Assembly (NCBI RefSeq): GCF_003314435.2
Contig: NZ_QNVY02000001.1
Span: forward strand, 496,001-560,000
From: Flavobacterium petrolei
Lineage (GTDB): Bacteria > Bacteroidota > Bacteroidia > Flavobacteriales > Flavobacteriaceae
Length of the DNA stretch: 64,000 nt
Direction: 5' to 3'
This document shows positions 45,312 to 55,415 of the stretch, piece after piece; position 1 is the first letter of the stretch, and every line of letters starts with the position of its first letter. Position numbers and translations under genes: made by a program. The notes below the pieces were generated by a model. That model had not been told where the DNA came from. It ran no database searches and saw only the letters and a program-made list of their open reading frames with translations.

Positions 45312-47108
45312 TTAGTGGTGTAAAACTTCTTCACCTTCTTTCATTGGAACATTTTGAGGCACAAAATCCACATCGTGAGCTGGATTACTGTAGTCATAAG
45401 GCCAACGATATACATGAGGAATTTCACCTGGCCAGTTACCGTGAATATGTTCAACAGGTGCTGTCCATTCTAGTGTATTAGATTTCCAAGGATTCATAAC
45501 AGATTTTTTACCGTAGAAAATACTAACAAAAAAGTTGTATAAGAAAACCAATTGAAAAGCTCCACCAATTAATGCAAATGTTGTGATTAAAACGTTTACG
45601 TTTTGTAAATCATCAAATAATGGAAAATTCGTATTTGTATAGTAACGTCTTGGTAAACCAGCTAAACCTATAAAGTGCATTGGAAAGAAAACCCCATAAG
45701 CACAGATTGCAGTTACCCAAAAGTGAACATATCCTAAATTCTTGTTTAACATTCTTCCGAACATTCTTGGGAACCAGTGATAAATCCCAGCAAACATTCC
45801 GTAAAGAGCAGATATACCCATTACTAAGTGAAAGTGAGCTACAACGAAATAAGTATCATGGACATTAATATCAAGTGTACTATCTCCAAGAATAATTCCT
45901 GTCAAACCACCAGTAATAAATGTGGAAACTAAACCAATTGAAAACAACATAGCTGGATTCAACTGCAAGTTACCTTTCCATAGCGTTGTGATGTAATTAA
46001 ATGCTTTCACAGCAGAAGGGATCGCAATTAATAATGTTGTAAAGGTAAATACAGATCCCAAAAATGGATTCATACCCGAGATAAACATATGGTGACCCCA
46101 AACAATTGTTGATAAGAAAGCAATAGCCAAAATTGACATAATCATCGCTCTATAACCAAAAATTGGTTTACGTGAATTTGTTGCAATAACTTCAGAAGTA
46201 ATACCCAAAGCAGGTAATAAAACGATATAAACCTCAGGGTGTCCTAAGAACCAAAATAAGTGTTCGAACAATACTGGGGAACCACCTTGATAATGTAAAA
46301 CTTCTCCAGCGATATAAATATCAGACAAAAAGAATGAAGTTCCAAAACTTCTATCAAAAATAAGTAATAACGCTGCAGATAAAAGAACTGGAAACGAAAC
46401 AATACCAATAATCGCAGTTACAAAGAAAGCCCAAATTGTAAGAGGCAATCTTGTCATTGACATTCCTTTTGTTCTTAAGTTAATTACAGTAACCACATAG
46501 TTTAAAGATCCCATTAATGAAGATGCGATAAAAATAGCCATAGAAACTAACCATAATGTCATTCCCATTCCAGAACCAGGAATAGCTTGTGGTAAAGCAC
46601 TTAATGGAGGATAAATTGTCCAACCTGAAGATGCTGGTCCAGCTTCAACAAAAAGCGAACCAATCATAATAACACTTGACAAGAAAAACAACCAATATGA
46701 AATCATATTCATAAAACCGGATGCCATATCTCGCGCACCAATTTGAAGCGGTATCAATAAGTTACTAAATGTTCCACTTAGAGCAGCCGTTAACACAAAG
46801 AATACCATAATGGTTCCATGTATTGTGACTAAAGCCAGATAAATATCATTTGCCATAACTCCGTTAGGAGCAAATTTATCACCTAATAAAATATTAAAAA
46901 TTCTAAAAGACTCTTCTGGCCATGCTAGTTGCATTCTAAAAAGCATAGACATTCCTACACCAATAATCCCCATAAAAATACCCGTGATAAGGTATTGTTT
47001 GGCAATCATTTTATGATCAATACTAAAAATATATTTAGTAATAAAAGTGTCTTTATGATGATGTTCGTGTTCGTGATCTATTGCGTGATCGTGACCTTCT
47101 GCTGACAT
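45312..47108 (-). CDS. ctaD: Cytochrome c oxidase subunit I (aa3 type)
   Basis: A 598-residue, 12-helix catalytic subunit with haem a, haem a3 and CuB. Key features: WFLGHPEVYIVLLPALG, with the CuB His and the proton-path Glu of A-type oxidases, WGHHMFISGMNP for the two other CuB histidines, and DTYFVVAHFHLVMG near the haem a/a3 ligands. The N-terminus is unusually His-rich (HDHAIDHEHEHHH in residues 6-18), which could bind metal. It reduces oxygen with electrons from CuA on subunit II. It is the last gene of the act-cox run; subunits III and IV are not in the window. Confidence 0.97.
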   Translation of the reverse strand: MSAEGHDHAIDHEHEHHHKDTFITKYIFSIDHKMIAKQYLITGIFMGIIGVGMSMLFRMQLAWPEESFRIFNILLGDKFAPNGVMANDIYLALVTIHGTIMVFFVLTAALSGTFSNLLIPLQIGARDMASGFMNMISYWLFFLSSVIMIGSLFVEAGPASSGWTIYPPLSALPQAIPGSGMGMTLWLVSMAIFIASSLMGSLNYVVTVINLRTKGMSMTRLPLTIWAFFVTAIIGIVSFPVLLSAALLLIFDRSFGTSFFLSDIYIAGEVLHYQGGSPVLFEHLFWFLGHPEVYIVLLPALGITSEVIATNSRKPIFGYRAMIMSILAIAFLSTIVWGHHMFISGMNPFLGSVFTFTTLLIAIPSAVKAFNYITTLWKGNLQLNPAMLFSIGLVSTFITGGLTGIILGDSTLDINVHDTYFVVAHFHLVMGISALYGMFAGIYHWFPRMFGRMLNKNLGYVHFWVTAICAYGVFFPMHFIGLAGLPRRYYTNTNFPLFDDLQNVNVLITTFALIGGAFQLVFLYNFFVSIFYGKKSVMNPWKSNTLEWTAPVEHIHGNWPGEIPHVYRWPYDYSNPAHDVDFVPQNVPMKEGEEVLHH

Positions 47109-47136
47109 ATATGTTTACTTTAAATTTTCTTATTAA

Positions 47137-48294
47137 TTATTTCATTGCCATTACAGCAACTCCTACAGTATCTTTAGCTTTGATAGAGTCTAAACCTGAA
47201 GCTCCCTCAGCAGCAGCTGGTTCAGCCATAGCAGCTTTTACTTCATTTACAATAGTAGCTTTATCTTTTAACCATGCTTTATAGTCCTCAGGAGTATCTA
47301 CAATAATTTTCATTTGCATGTTATAATGAGAAGCACCACAAATTTTGTTACAAAGCAATAAATAATCAAAAGTGTAAGGATCCAAAGCTGTTTCACCTTT
47401 AGCAACCAATGCAGCACTTTTCTTGGCTCTAAGAGCATTGATATTTGCTACTTTCTCAACCATAAATGGTAACTCTCTATATTCAGCAGTAGTGTAAATT
47501 GGCTCAAATGCAAATTGAGTAACCATACCAGGAACACAGTTCATTTGCGCTCTAAAATGCGGCATGTAAGCTGAGTGCAAAACATCCTGAGAACGCATTT
47601 TAAAAAGAATCTTTTTTCCTTTTGGAATGTGTAATTCAGTCACTACAATATCATCTTGTGCATAAGGATCCGCTAAATCAACACCAACGGCATTAGCACC
47701 TTCAATATATCTTACATTAGCTTTACCAAGAACATTATCTTCACCTGAGTATCTAGCTTTCCAGTTAAACTGTTGCGCATACAATTCAATTACTACTGTA
47801 TCTTCATCTTCATCAACAAACATGATGTTAGTCCAAGCATAAAGTCCGTACAAAATTAAACCTGCTAAAACTACTGCTGGTATAACACTCCATATGGCTT
47901 CTAACTTATTATTATCAGCAAAGTAAAGTGCTTTTTGATCCTTTTTACCTCTGTATTTAAAAGCAAAATAGTGCAACAATACTTGTGTTATAGCTTGAAC
48001 AATAAAAATAAGAACCCAAGTGATATTCATTAAATTATCAACTTCACCTCCATGGGCAGAAGCTGGTGTGTGAAGAACAAGAGGTCCCCATTTAAACAAT
48101 CCGTAAATTGAAAAAATGTAAATGAAACCAAGAAAACCAAACATCAAATAACCCTGAACGTTATTGTCGTTATCTGTAGCGATTTCTGAACTATCTGTAT
48201 TAGAACCAACTTGCGTCAGGTCGAATATTTTAGTCAATTGCCATAAAGCAACAGCTAATAAAACTAAAACTATAATTACCAACAAACTTGTCAT
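47137..48294 (-). CDS. coxB: Cytochrome c oxidase subunit II (CuA)
   Basis: A 385-residue subunit with an N-terminal membrane helix (residues 4-22), two further helices (about 51-70 and 90-115) and a periplasmic cupredoxin domain. The CuA ligands are visible: His in VLHSAYMPHFRAQMN, and CNKICGASHYNM with both Cys, His and Met. The usual CxExC Glu is Lys here, but only its backbone is a ligand in known enzymes. An additional N-terminal segment precedes the usual two helices, and the C-terminus has a 30-residue Ala/Lys-rich tail. It accepts electrons from the ACIII c-haems or a carrier. Confidence 0.95.
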   Translation of the reverse strand: MTSLLVIIVLVLLAVALWQLTKIFDLTQVGSNTDSSEIATDNDNNVQGYLMFGFLGFIYIFSIYGLFKWGPLVLHTPASAHGGEVDNLMNITWVLIFIVQAITQVLLHYFAFKYRGKKDQKALYFADNNKLEAIWSVIPAVVLAGLILYGLYAWTNIMFVDEDEDTVVIELYAQQFNWKARYSGEDNVLGKANVRYIEGANAVGVDLADPYAQDDIVVTELHIPKGKKILFKMRSQDVLHSAYMPHFRAQMNCVPGMVTQFAFEPIYTTAEYRELPFMVEKVANINALRAKKSAALVAKGETALDPYTFDYLLLCNKICGASHYNMQMKIIVDTPEDYKAWLKDKATIVNEVKAAMAEPAAAEGASGLDSIKAKDTVGVAVMAMK

Positions 48295-48313
48295 CTGTTT
48301 TTTTCTTTAAATA

Positions 48314-49789
48314 TTAATAATGAAAATGTTTACTTTCTTCTATGAAAGGATTTCTTTTTGCCAATAAAGGAACTTTAGTCATTGCTGTGAAAACAACATA
48401 AATAAATAATCCAAGGAAGAAAAGAACAGAAGCTATTTCTGAAATTCCAATAAACCACCTGTCACCAACGGTTCCTGGCATAATCATATTAAAGAAATCA
48501 ATATAATGTCCACCAAGTATTACAACTCCTGCCATCACTAAAACCCACGTAATTCTTTTGAAATCAGTATTAATTAATATTAATAAAGGAAAAACAAAAT
48601 TCATCACTACAGCACCAAAGAATGGAAGGTTATACAACTCTATTCTTGTAATATAATAAGTAACCTCTTCTGGAATATTAGCATACCATATTAACATGTA
48701 CTGTGAAAACCATAAATAAGTCCAAAAGATACTAAAACCGAACATGAATTTTGCCAAATCATGGATATGACTAGTATTTACATGCTCCAAAACACCTTTA
48801 GCTTTTAAATATAAAGTTACCAATGCAATTGTAGTAATTGAACTCACGAAGAAACTTGCAAAAACATACCACCCAAACAAAGTACTAAACCAATGTGGAT
48901 CAATAGACATAATCCAGTCCCAAGACATTATAGACTCAGACACAATAAAAAACACAAGAAACATAGCTGAAAGCTTAAAGTTCTTTTTGTAATTAAGATT
49001 ATCATTTGATTCATCTTGCGCTAAACAATTTTTTCTTGAATAATAACGGTAAAGATTCCAACCAATTAAAAATATAGCAGCTCTAATTATCCAAAAAGGA
49101 AAATTTAAATATCCTGCTTTATTAGCAATTAGTTTATCAGAAGCTACAACTTCAGGATCTAACCATATAAAAAGATGATTTAAATGAAAACCACTTAATA
49201 ATAATACGATAAAAAATATAACTGAACCCACAGGTAAATAAGCCGTTATACCTTGCATAACTCTAAATAAAACTGGAGACCATCCCGCTTGAGCTACTTG
49301 TTGAATCGCATAAAAAACTAAAACTCCTAAAGAAACAAGCATAAAGAAAATACAAGCAACGTACAAGGCAGACCAAGGTTTGTTTTGTAATTGGTGTAAA
49401 ACATGATTTAAATGTTCTGTATGATCAGCTTCTTCACTAACCACGTGACCTTCTTTTTTTACAACCGGTTCAATCTGAACGTCTTCAACAACCTTAGCTG
49501 TATCAACTTTAGATGAATCACCAGTTGGAGTTACAACTGCTGTCGAACCCTCCACATTTTTTTCTTCACTACCTAAGTTATGAGTAGCATCCGATTCATG
49601 CTCAGACTCAGCGGTAGTTGAGGCTTCGTGTTTTGCTTCGCCATGTCCACCGTGACTTTCCGCTGCAAGAAGTTTTTCAACGTCTTGAATATCTTTTGGT
49701 GCAGTTAAAAAACCATATCCAATTCCTAATACACCTACGGCCATTAAGATGAAAGAAAGAGTTTTTAATTTACTTGAAAATGTATACAT
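48314..49789 (-). CDS. actF: Alternative complex III membrane subunit ActF
   Basis: A 491-residue polytopic protein of the NrfD/PsrC-like family, one of the two large quinol-side membrane subunits of alternative complex III. About ten helices follow a long soluble insertion. The segment right after helix 1 (residues about 35-125) is low-complexity, rich in His, Glu and Ser (SHGGHGEAKHEASTTAES and similar) and without obvious fold. The frame opens at a TTG (49816), but the ATG at 49789 (MYTFSSKLKTLSF) gives a cleaner N-terminal helix and a 27-bp spacer to actE. The order actE-actF-coxB follows the ACIII-oxidase gene set. Confidence 0.9.
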   Translation of the reverse strand: MYTFSSKLKTLSFILMAVGVLGIGYGFLTAPKDIQDVEKLLAAESHGGHGEAKHEASTTAESEHESDATHNLGSEEKNVEGSTAVVTPTGDSSKVDTAKVVEDVQIEPVVKKEGHVVSEEADHTEHLNHVLHQLQNKPWSALYVACIFFMLVSLGVLVFYAIQQVAQAGWSPVLFRVMQGITAYLPVGSVIFFIVLLLSGFHLNHLFIWLDPEVVASDKLIANKAGYLNFPFWIIRAAIFLIGWNLYRYYSRKNCLAQDESNDNLNYKKNFKLSAMFLVFFIVSESIMSWDWIMSIDPHWFSTLFGWYVFASFFVSSITTIALVTLYLKAKGVLEHVNTSHIHDLAKFMFGFSIFWTYLWFSQYMLIWYANIPEEVTYYITRIELYNLPFFGAVVMNFVFPLLILINTDFKRITWVLVMAGVVILGGHYIDFFNMIMPGTVGDRWFIGISEIASVLFFLGLFIYVVFTAMTKVPLLAKRNPFIEESKHFHY

Positions 49790-49816
49790 ATCTATTACGA
49801 TCAGTTTGTTCAACAA

Positions 49817-50362
49817 TTATAATTCGCTTTTTAGTTTCAGAACATAGTCAGTAACTAACCAACGTTCTTGGGCACTCAATTGGTTTGCATGTGAACCCAT
49901 TGAATTCAAACCATACGTGATTACGTGAAAAATACTTCCTTCAGTGATCACTCTATCTTTATAACTAGGGACACCTAAGAATTTTTCTCTCTCTACCAGT
50001 TTACCTTTACCATTTCCAGAAGCACCATGGCAACTGATACAATAAATCTCAAAAAGTTCTTTTCCTTTCTCAGGATTTCTACTTAAAGAATCTAAAGGAG
50101 ATTTAAGGTTTGCTTTAGCTAACTCATATCCCGCTGTTGAATTTTCATATTCAAAAGGTTCGAATCCTCTGTTTACGGTTCCTTCAGCTGGAAGTTGACC
50201 TTCTTTACCGTTTTTAAATGCATTCGATTCAGCATAAGTTTCATACCCTACTGATTCGTACATATTTGGAAAATATTGATAGTTTGGTGCCGCATTATTA
50301 TGGCATGATGAAACTAAAATAGTTATACCAAATAAAAGTGTTATTTTATATACGCTTTTCAT
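49817..50362 (-). CDS. actE: Alternative complex III monohaem cytochrome c ActE
   Basis: A 181-residue lipoprotein (LFGITILVSSC, Cys 20) with one c-type haem site, CISCHG, in a class I cytochrome fold (GKELFEIYCISCHGASGNGKG). The distal Met is probably the one in GLNSMGSHANQLS. It is the small haem subunit of ACIII, passing electrons from ActA towards the oxidase. It lies 8 bp after actD and 27 bp before the actF ATG. Confidence 0.92.
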   Translation of the reverse strand: MKSVYKITLLFGITILVSSCHNNAAPNYQYFPNMYESVGYETYAESNAFKNGKEGQLPAEGTVNRGFEPFEYENSTAGYELAKANLKSPLDSLSRNPEKGKELFEIYCISCHGASGNGKGKLVEREKFLGVPSYKDRVITEGSIFHVITYGLNSMGSHANQLSAQERWLVTDYVLKLKSEL

Positions 50363-50370
50363 ATCTATAA

Positions 50371-50895
50371 TTAATGCTTATCTATTACTTTAACTTCTAC
50401 AGCTCCTGTACTTTGGAAAAAAGAAATCAATTCTTCTTCATTATCATTTACAGCAACTTCCATTAAAAAATGGTCATCTGTAGTTCTTACATCTGGATTC
50501 TCTGCTTCTTTAAAAGGCCATAATTTACTTCTCATATAAAAAGTAATAACCATTAAGTGAGCTGCAAAAAACACAGTAAGTTCAAACATAATTGGAACGA
50601 AAGCCGGCATGTTTTCAATATAACTAAAACTTGGCTTCCCCCCTATATCTTGTGGCCAATCCTGAATCATTATGTAATTCATCATAGCCGTAGCTACCGA
50701 GATTCCAACACATCCATAAAGAAAAGCACAAATTGCTAATCTCGTAGGTGCGATACCCATAGCTTTATCCAAACCGTGAACCGGGAATGGAGTAAAAACT
50801 TCTTCAATATGATGATGAGCTGCTCTGGTTTTTTTAACCGCATCCATCAATATATCATCGTCATTATAAATGGCGTATATTACTTTATTACTCAT
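50371..50895 (-). CDS. actD: Alternative complex III membrane subunit ActD
   Basis: A 174-residue protein with two membrane helices (about residues 54-75 and 98-119). The soluble N-terminus (AIYNDDDILMDAVKKTRAAHHHIEEVFTPFPVHGLDKAMGI) is of the DUF3341 type that defines ActD. The HGLD segment and short helical hairpin match the family. The start overlaps the actC stop by 8 bases, so the two are translationally coupled. It is a structural, cofactor-free part of ACIII. Confidence 0.93.
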   Translation of the reverse strand: MSNKVIYAIYNDDDILMDAVKKTRAAHHHIEEVFTPFPVHGLDKAMGIAPTRLAICAFLYGCVGISVATAMMNYIMIQDWPQDIGGKPSFSYIENMPAFVPIMFELTVFFAAHLMVITFYMRSKLWPFKEAENPDVRTTDDHFLMEVAVNDNEEELISFFQSTGAVEVKVIDKH

Positions 50896-52291
50896 GATGT
50901 GAATCTTTATTTGCTTCTCTTTCTCTTTTGTAATTATCTCCAGTTCCTTTCAAAATTGTTTTTACCTCTGCTTGTGCAATTACAGGGAATGTTCTTGAAT
51001 ACAATAAGAACAATACAAAGAAGAAACCTATTGTTCCGATAAAAATTCCAATATCAACAAATGTCGGTGAAAACATTGTCCAAGAAGATGGTAAATAATC
51101 TCTATGTAACGAAGTTACGATAATTACAAATCTCTCAAACCACATTCCAATATTTACAACTATCGAAATTATAAAGGAGAACATAATACTTGTTCTTAAT
51201 TTTTTGAACCACATGAATTGTGGAGAAAAAACATTACATGTCATCATTGACCAATATGCCCACCAGTAAGGTCCAGTAGCTCTGTTCAAGAAAGCATATT
51301 GTTCGTATTCTACACCAGAATACCATGCAACAAACAATTCAGTTATGTAGGCAACCCCAACAATAGAACCAGTAATCATAATAACGATATTCATCAATTC
51401 AATGTGTTGAACCGTGATATAAGCTTCTAGATTAGAAACTTTTCTCATAATGATAAGCAAAGTATTTACCATTGCAAATCCTGAGAAAACAGCTCCAGCA
51501 ACAAAGTACGGAGGAAAAATTGTAGTATGCCATCCTGGAATAACAGAGGTAGCAAAGTCCATAGATACAATAGTATGTACAGAAAGTACAAGTGGCGTAG
51601 CTAAACCTGCAAGCACCAAAGATACTTCTTCAAAACGTTGCCAGTCTTTTGCTCTACCGCTCCATCCGAAACTTAATATAGAATAAACTCTTTTGTTAAA
51701 AGGAGTAATAGCTCTATCACGTAACATCGCAAAATCAGGTAATAAACCAGTCCACCAGAATACTAATGAAACCGAAAGATATGTTGAAATTGCAAATACG
51801 TCCCAAAGTAATGGCGAGTTAAAGTTTACCCAAAGAGAACCAAATTGATTCGGAATTGGTAAAACCCAATACGCTAACCATGGACGCCCCATGTGGATGA
51901 TTGGAAATAAACCAGCTTGAATAACAGAGAAAATTGTCATTGCTTCTGCAGAACGGTTAATCGCCATTCTCCAACGTTGACGGAAAAGTAATAATACCGC
52001 TGAAATAAGTGTTCCCGCGTGACCAATACCAACCCACCAAACAAAGTTCGTAATATCCCAAGCCCATCCTACAGTTTTATTTAACCCCCAAGTTCCAATA
52101 CCTGTAGATACGGTGTAAAATATACAGCCAAGTCCCCAAAGGAAGGCTATTAATGCGATTGAAAATACAATCCACCAATGTTTGTTTGCTTTACCTTCAA
52201 CAGGCGCAGCTACATCTACAGTTACATCGTGATAAGATTTATCACCTATAACTAAGGGTTTTCTAATGGTTGCTTCGTAGTGAGACGACAT
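50888..52291 (-). CDS. actC: Alternative complex III quinol-binding membrane subunit ActC
   Basis: A 467-residue NrfD/PsrC-family protein with about ten helices, the partner of the ActB iron-sulfur domain at the quinol site. Typical segments are WWVGIGHAGTLISAVLLLFRQRWR, the helix 2 region, and FLNRATGPYWWAYWSMMTCNVFSPQFMW. The cytoplasmic N-terminal tail is polar (MSSHYEATIRKPLVIGDKSYHD). It begins 38 bp after actB and overlaps actD by 8 bp. ActC and ActF are ancient paralogues of one fold; only ActC has the long aromatic-rich segments seen here. Confidence 0.94.
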   Translation of the reverse strand: MSSHYEATIRKPLVIGDKSYHDVTVDVAAPVEGKANKHWWIVFSIALIAFLWGLGCIFYTVSTGIGTWGLNKTVGWAWDITNFVWWVGIGHAGTLISAVLLLFRQRWRMAINRSAEAMTIFSVIQAGLFPIIHMGRPWLAYWVLPIPNQFGSLWVNFNSPLLWDVFAISTYLSVSLVFWWTGLLPDFAMLRDRAITPFNKRVYSILSFGWSGRAKDWQRFEEVSLVLAGLATPLVLSVHTIVSMDFATSVIPGWHTTIFPPYFVAGAVFSGFAMVNTLLIIMRKVSNLEAYITVQHIELMNIVIMITGSIVGVAYITELFVAWYSGVEYEQYAFLNRATGPYWWAYWSMMTCNVFSPQFMWFKKLRTSIMFSFIISIVVNIGMWFERFVIIVTSLHRDYLPSSWTMFSPTFVDIGIFIGTIGFFFVLFLLYSRTFPVIAQAEVKTILKGTGDNYKREREANKDSHHE

Positions 52292-52329
52292 AATCCTTTA
52301 TATTGATTCTTAATTAATTATTTTTTGTA

Positions 52330-55300
52330 CTAGGTATTTCTAACTTTAACGTGGTAAATCACATTAGGTTTTGTTCCAACATGCTCCAATAAATGATACA
52401 TTCTTTCGTCAGCAGCTAATTTAGTTATTTCTGCTTCTGAATCATTTACATCTCCAAATTTCATTGCTCCAGTTGAACAAGCATTTGAACATGCGGTTTG
52501 GAATTCACCATCAACGATTGCTCTTCCTTCTCTTTTTGCTTTCAAAATTGTCGCTTGTGTCATTTGAATACACATTGAACATTTCTCCATAACTCCACGA
52601 GAACGAACATTTACATCTGGATTCAATACCATACGTCCTAAATCGTCATTCATATGATAGTCGAATTCACTGTTTTTGTTGTACAAGAACCAGTTAAAAC
52701 GACGCACTTTATACGGACAGTTGTTAGCGCAATAACGCGTTCCAACACATCTGTTATAAGCCATATGGTTTTGACCTTGACGAGAGTGTGAAGTTGCAGC
52801 AACTGGACAAACCGTTTCACAAGGTGCATGATTACAATGTTGACACATTACAGGTTGAAAAGATACTTGTGGATTATCACCCGCTTTTTCCATTTCATTA
52901 AATGTAGACAATGAACTTGATAATCCTGCGATATTTTCTTTTCTTTCGTTATCTCCTTCAAAAGTACTTTCAGAAGAATAATATCTGTCAATACGCAACC
53001 AGTGCATATCACGGCTTCTTCTTACTTCTGATTTTCCAACAACAGGAACGTTGTTTTCAGCATGACACGCTATTACACAAGCACCACAACCGGTACAAGC
53101 ATTTAAATCAATCGAAAGATTAAAATGATGACCTGTTGAACGATCAAACGACTCCCATAAATCTACTTTAGTTGCTTCAACTTCTTTGTGATCCAATGAA
53201 ACCATTGGTTGTTCATTCCAAAATTGAGCATCTTTTGTATTGAAAATTTCTAAAGAAGTTTCTTTTATGATATCGCCTCTTCCCATCAATGTTTTCTGAC
53301 CTTGAACACAAGCAAACTCATGTTCTCCTCCAGCTTTTGCCAATGTTACAGTCTGTACATTATTAAAACCTTTATATAAAGAGTAGGCATTTAAACCCAC
53401 CATCATTTCTTCTTTCAAAGCCGCTTTACGACCGTAACCTAATGCTAAACCAATAGTACCCACAGCTTGACCTGGCTGAACAATTACCGGAACATTTTCT
53501 AATTTTAGTCCATCAGCAGTAGTAATAGTAGCGTAACTTCCGTTTAAACCACCATTTGCAACGATTTCATTAGAAAGTTCATATTTCTTAGCATCTGCAT
53601 TCGAAACAGTAACATAATTATCCCACGATACTCTTGTAATTGGATCCGGAAACTCTTGCAACCAAGGATTATTAGCCTGTTGTCCATCTCCCATACCTGT
53701 TTTAGTATATAAAACAAGTTCTAATCCTTGAGCAACTTTTGATTTTGATAAAGCATTCGCAGCAGCACTAAAATCGGCAGAACCACCAGTCGCAGCCGGA
53801 ATAGCTCCAACATAAATACCATCATGTAAAACCTTGTTCCAAGAAGAACCAGCTATTATTGTTGATGAATTCGCTTTGATATAATCGTAGAATGTCCCTG
53901 TTGATCCATTTAATGACAACAATACATCTTGAAATTGTTTTGTATTAAATAGTGGTCGAATTGTAGGCTGAGTGATTCCATAAGTACCTTTTGTGATACT
54001 TACATCATTCCATGATTCTAAATAATGAGGAACAGCTGCAGCAACAGTACTCACTAACGCAGTCTCGTCTTCTTTTAAAGAAAATGCAACTGATGTTTTT
54101 ACTTTTTTAAGTCCTTCAAGGAAAGAAGTACTATCGGATAAAGTATAAACTGGATTAACCCCACTCATTATTAATGTATGAACGCTTCCCGCTTTCATAT
54201 CATTAACCAATTGAGCAACTTTTGCATTAGAACCTTTTCTAATCTGTCTTGTTCCAGAAGTAGTGAAAGCTTCACTTACCAATGCTTGATTGATAGCCAA
54301 AACCAACAATTGAGCATTTTTATCTTGAATACCAGAAACTAATACTCCTTTTGAACCGGCAGCCTTCAACTGTTGAGCCGCTTTCGTAACTTCTGCTTTA
54401 AATTTATCTTCTAAACTTACAGCAACAGAAGAACCAGTTACAATATTATATATATGAACTAATGCCTGTTTTTGATTAGCAATAGACATTGGCAAACGCT
54501 TATCAGCAGCAGCACCAGACAAAGTCATGTTTGCTTCTAATTGGAAATGACGAGACATCTTTCCAGCCTTAGGAATTCTTCCTTTTGCATAACCTGAGTC
54601 ATAACTACCACCTTGCCAACCTCCAAGGAAATCAGCTCCAACAGAAACTATAAGAGAGGCTTTAGAAAAATCATAATCAACCAAAGCTCTTTCTCCATAA
54701 ACTGTCTCAAAAGCATCTAATGCTTCAGATTCAGATACAGCATCATAAACAACATGTTTAGCATTAGGATTTTTACCAATAAACTCAGCAATCAATTTCT
54801 CAGTTGACGGACTTGCTAATGTATTTGTCAAAAGCACCACCTGACCACCTTTTGCGGCAGCATCAGCTATACTTGATTTAATTTTTGAATCAACAGCTGA
54901 CCAAGTTGAATTTTTACCTTCAATTTTAGGCTCTTTCAAACGCATACTATCATATAAAGATAGAATAGACGCATGAATTCTTGCATTAGCACTAAACTTA
55001 GCTCCAGCAATAGTATTATTATCTATTTTAATAGGACGCCCTTCACGAGTTTTTACCAAAAGATTAGCAAAATCAAAACCGTCAAAAACAGAAGTTGCAT
55101 AATAATCCGCAACTCCCGGAATGATTTGCTCCGGCTGAAGCACGTAAGGTATTGATTTGTTTACAGGACCTTCGCAAGCTGCAAGCGTAGCTGCTGCAGT
55201 ACTAAAACCAACGTACTTTAAAAAATCACGACGTGATGTTGACGAAGATGACAAAGCGTCATTATTTCCTAAAAACTCATCAGTAGGAATTTCTTCAACA

Positions 55301-55386
55301 AATTCGTTATTTCTAAGCGCCTCAACAATAGAACTATTTTTGTCTAGTTCTTCAACACTTTTCCAGTATTTTTTGTTTGATGACAT
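52330..55386 (-). CDS. actB: Alternative complex III iron-sulfur subunit ActB
   Basis: A 1018-residue fusion. It begins with a twin-arginine export signal (SRRDFLKYVGF, residues 51-61), then a molybdopterin-oxidoreductase-like domain to about residue 730. In ACIII that domain carries no Mo cofactor. A ferredoxin-type domain follows with four cysteine clusters (CTGCGACVIAC, CQHCNHAPCETVC, CVGTRYCANNC, and CSMCIQ with later ACSNAC). These hold three [4Fe-4S] and one [3Fe-4S] clusters in the known complex. It transfers electrons from quinol to ActA haems in the periplasm. The start is 29 bp after the actA stop. Confidence 0.95.
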   Translation of the reverse strand: MSSNKKYWKSVEELDKNSSIVEALRNNEFVEEIPTDEFLGNNDALSSSSTSRRDFLKYVGFSTAAATLAACEGPVNKSIPYVLQPEQIIPGVADYYATSVFDGFDFANLLVKTREGRPIKIDNNTIAGAKFSANARIHASILSLYDSMRLKEPKIEGKNSTWSAVDSKIKSSIADAAAKGGQVVLLTNTLASPSTEKLIAEFIGKNPNAKHVVYDAVSESEALDAFETVYGERALVDYDFSKASLIVSVGADFLGGWQGGSYDSGYAKGRIPKAGKMSRHFQLEANMTLSGAAADKRLPMSIANQKQALVHIYNIVTGSSVAVSLEDKFKAEVTKAAQQLKAAGSKGVLVSGIQDKNAQLLVLAINQALVSEAFTTSGTRQIRKGSNAKVAQLVNDMKAGSVHTLIMSGVNPVYTLSDSTSFLEGLKKVKTSVAFSLKEDETALVSTVAAAVPHYLESWNDVSITKGTYGITQPTIRPLFNTKQFQDVLLSLNGSTGTFYDYIKANSSTIIAGSSWNKVLHDGIYVGAIPAATGGSADFSAAANALSKSKVAQGLELVLYTKTGMGDGQQANNPWLQEFPDPITRVSWDNYVTVSNADAKKYELSNEIVANGGLNGSYATITTADGLKLENVPVIVQPGQAVGTIGLALGYGRKAALKEEMMVGLNAYSLYKGFNNVQTVTLAKAGGEHEFACVQGQKTLMGRGDIIKETSLEIFNTKDAQFWNEQPMVSLDHKEVEATKVDLWESFDRSTGHHFNLSIDLNACTGCGACVIACHAENNVPVVGKSEVRRSRDMHWLRIDRYYSSESTFEGDNERKENIAGLSSSLSTFNEMEKAGDNPQVSFQPVMCQHCNHAPCETVCPVAATSHSRQGQNHMAYNRCVGTRYCANNCPYKVRRFNWFLYNKNSEFDYHMNDDLGRMVLNPDVNVRSRGVMEKCSMCIQMTQATILKAKREGRAIVDGEFQTACSNACSTGAMKFGDVNDSEAEITKLAADERMYHLLEHVGTKPNVIYHVKVRNT

Positions 55387-55415
55387 ATATAAATATTAAA
55401 ATCTTAATAATTTGA

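Noticed and set aside
45589..45604. AAAACGTTTACGTTTT inside ctaD, resembling the LacI-type operator
   Set aside because: It is inside a coding region, lacks the continuous CGAAAACGTTTTCG core and has no paired partner. It follows from the codons there.
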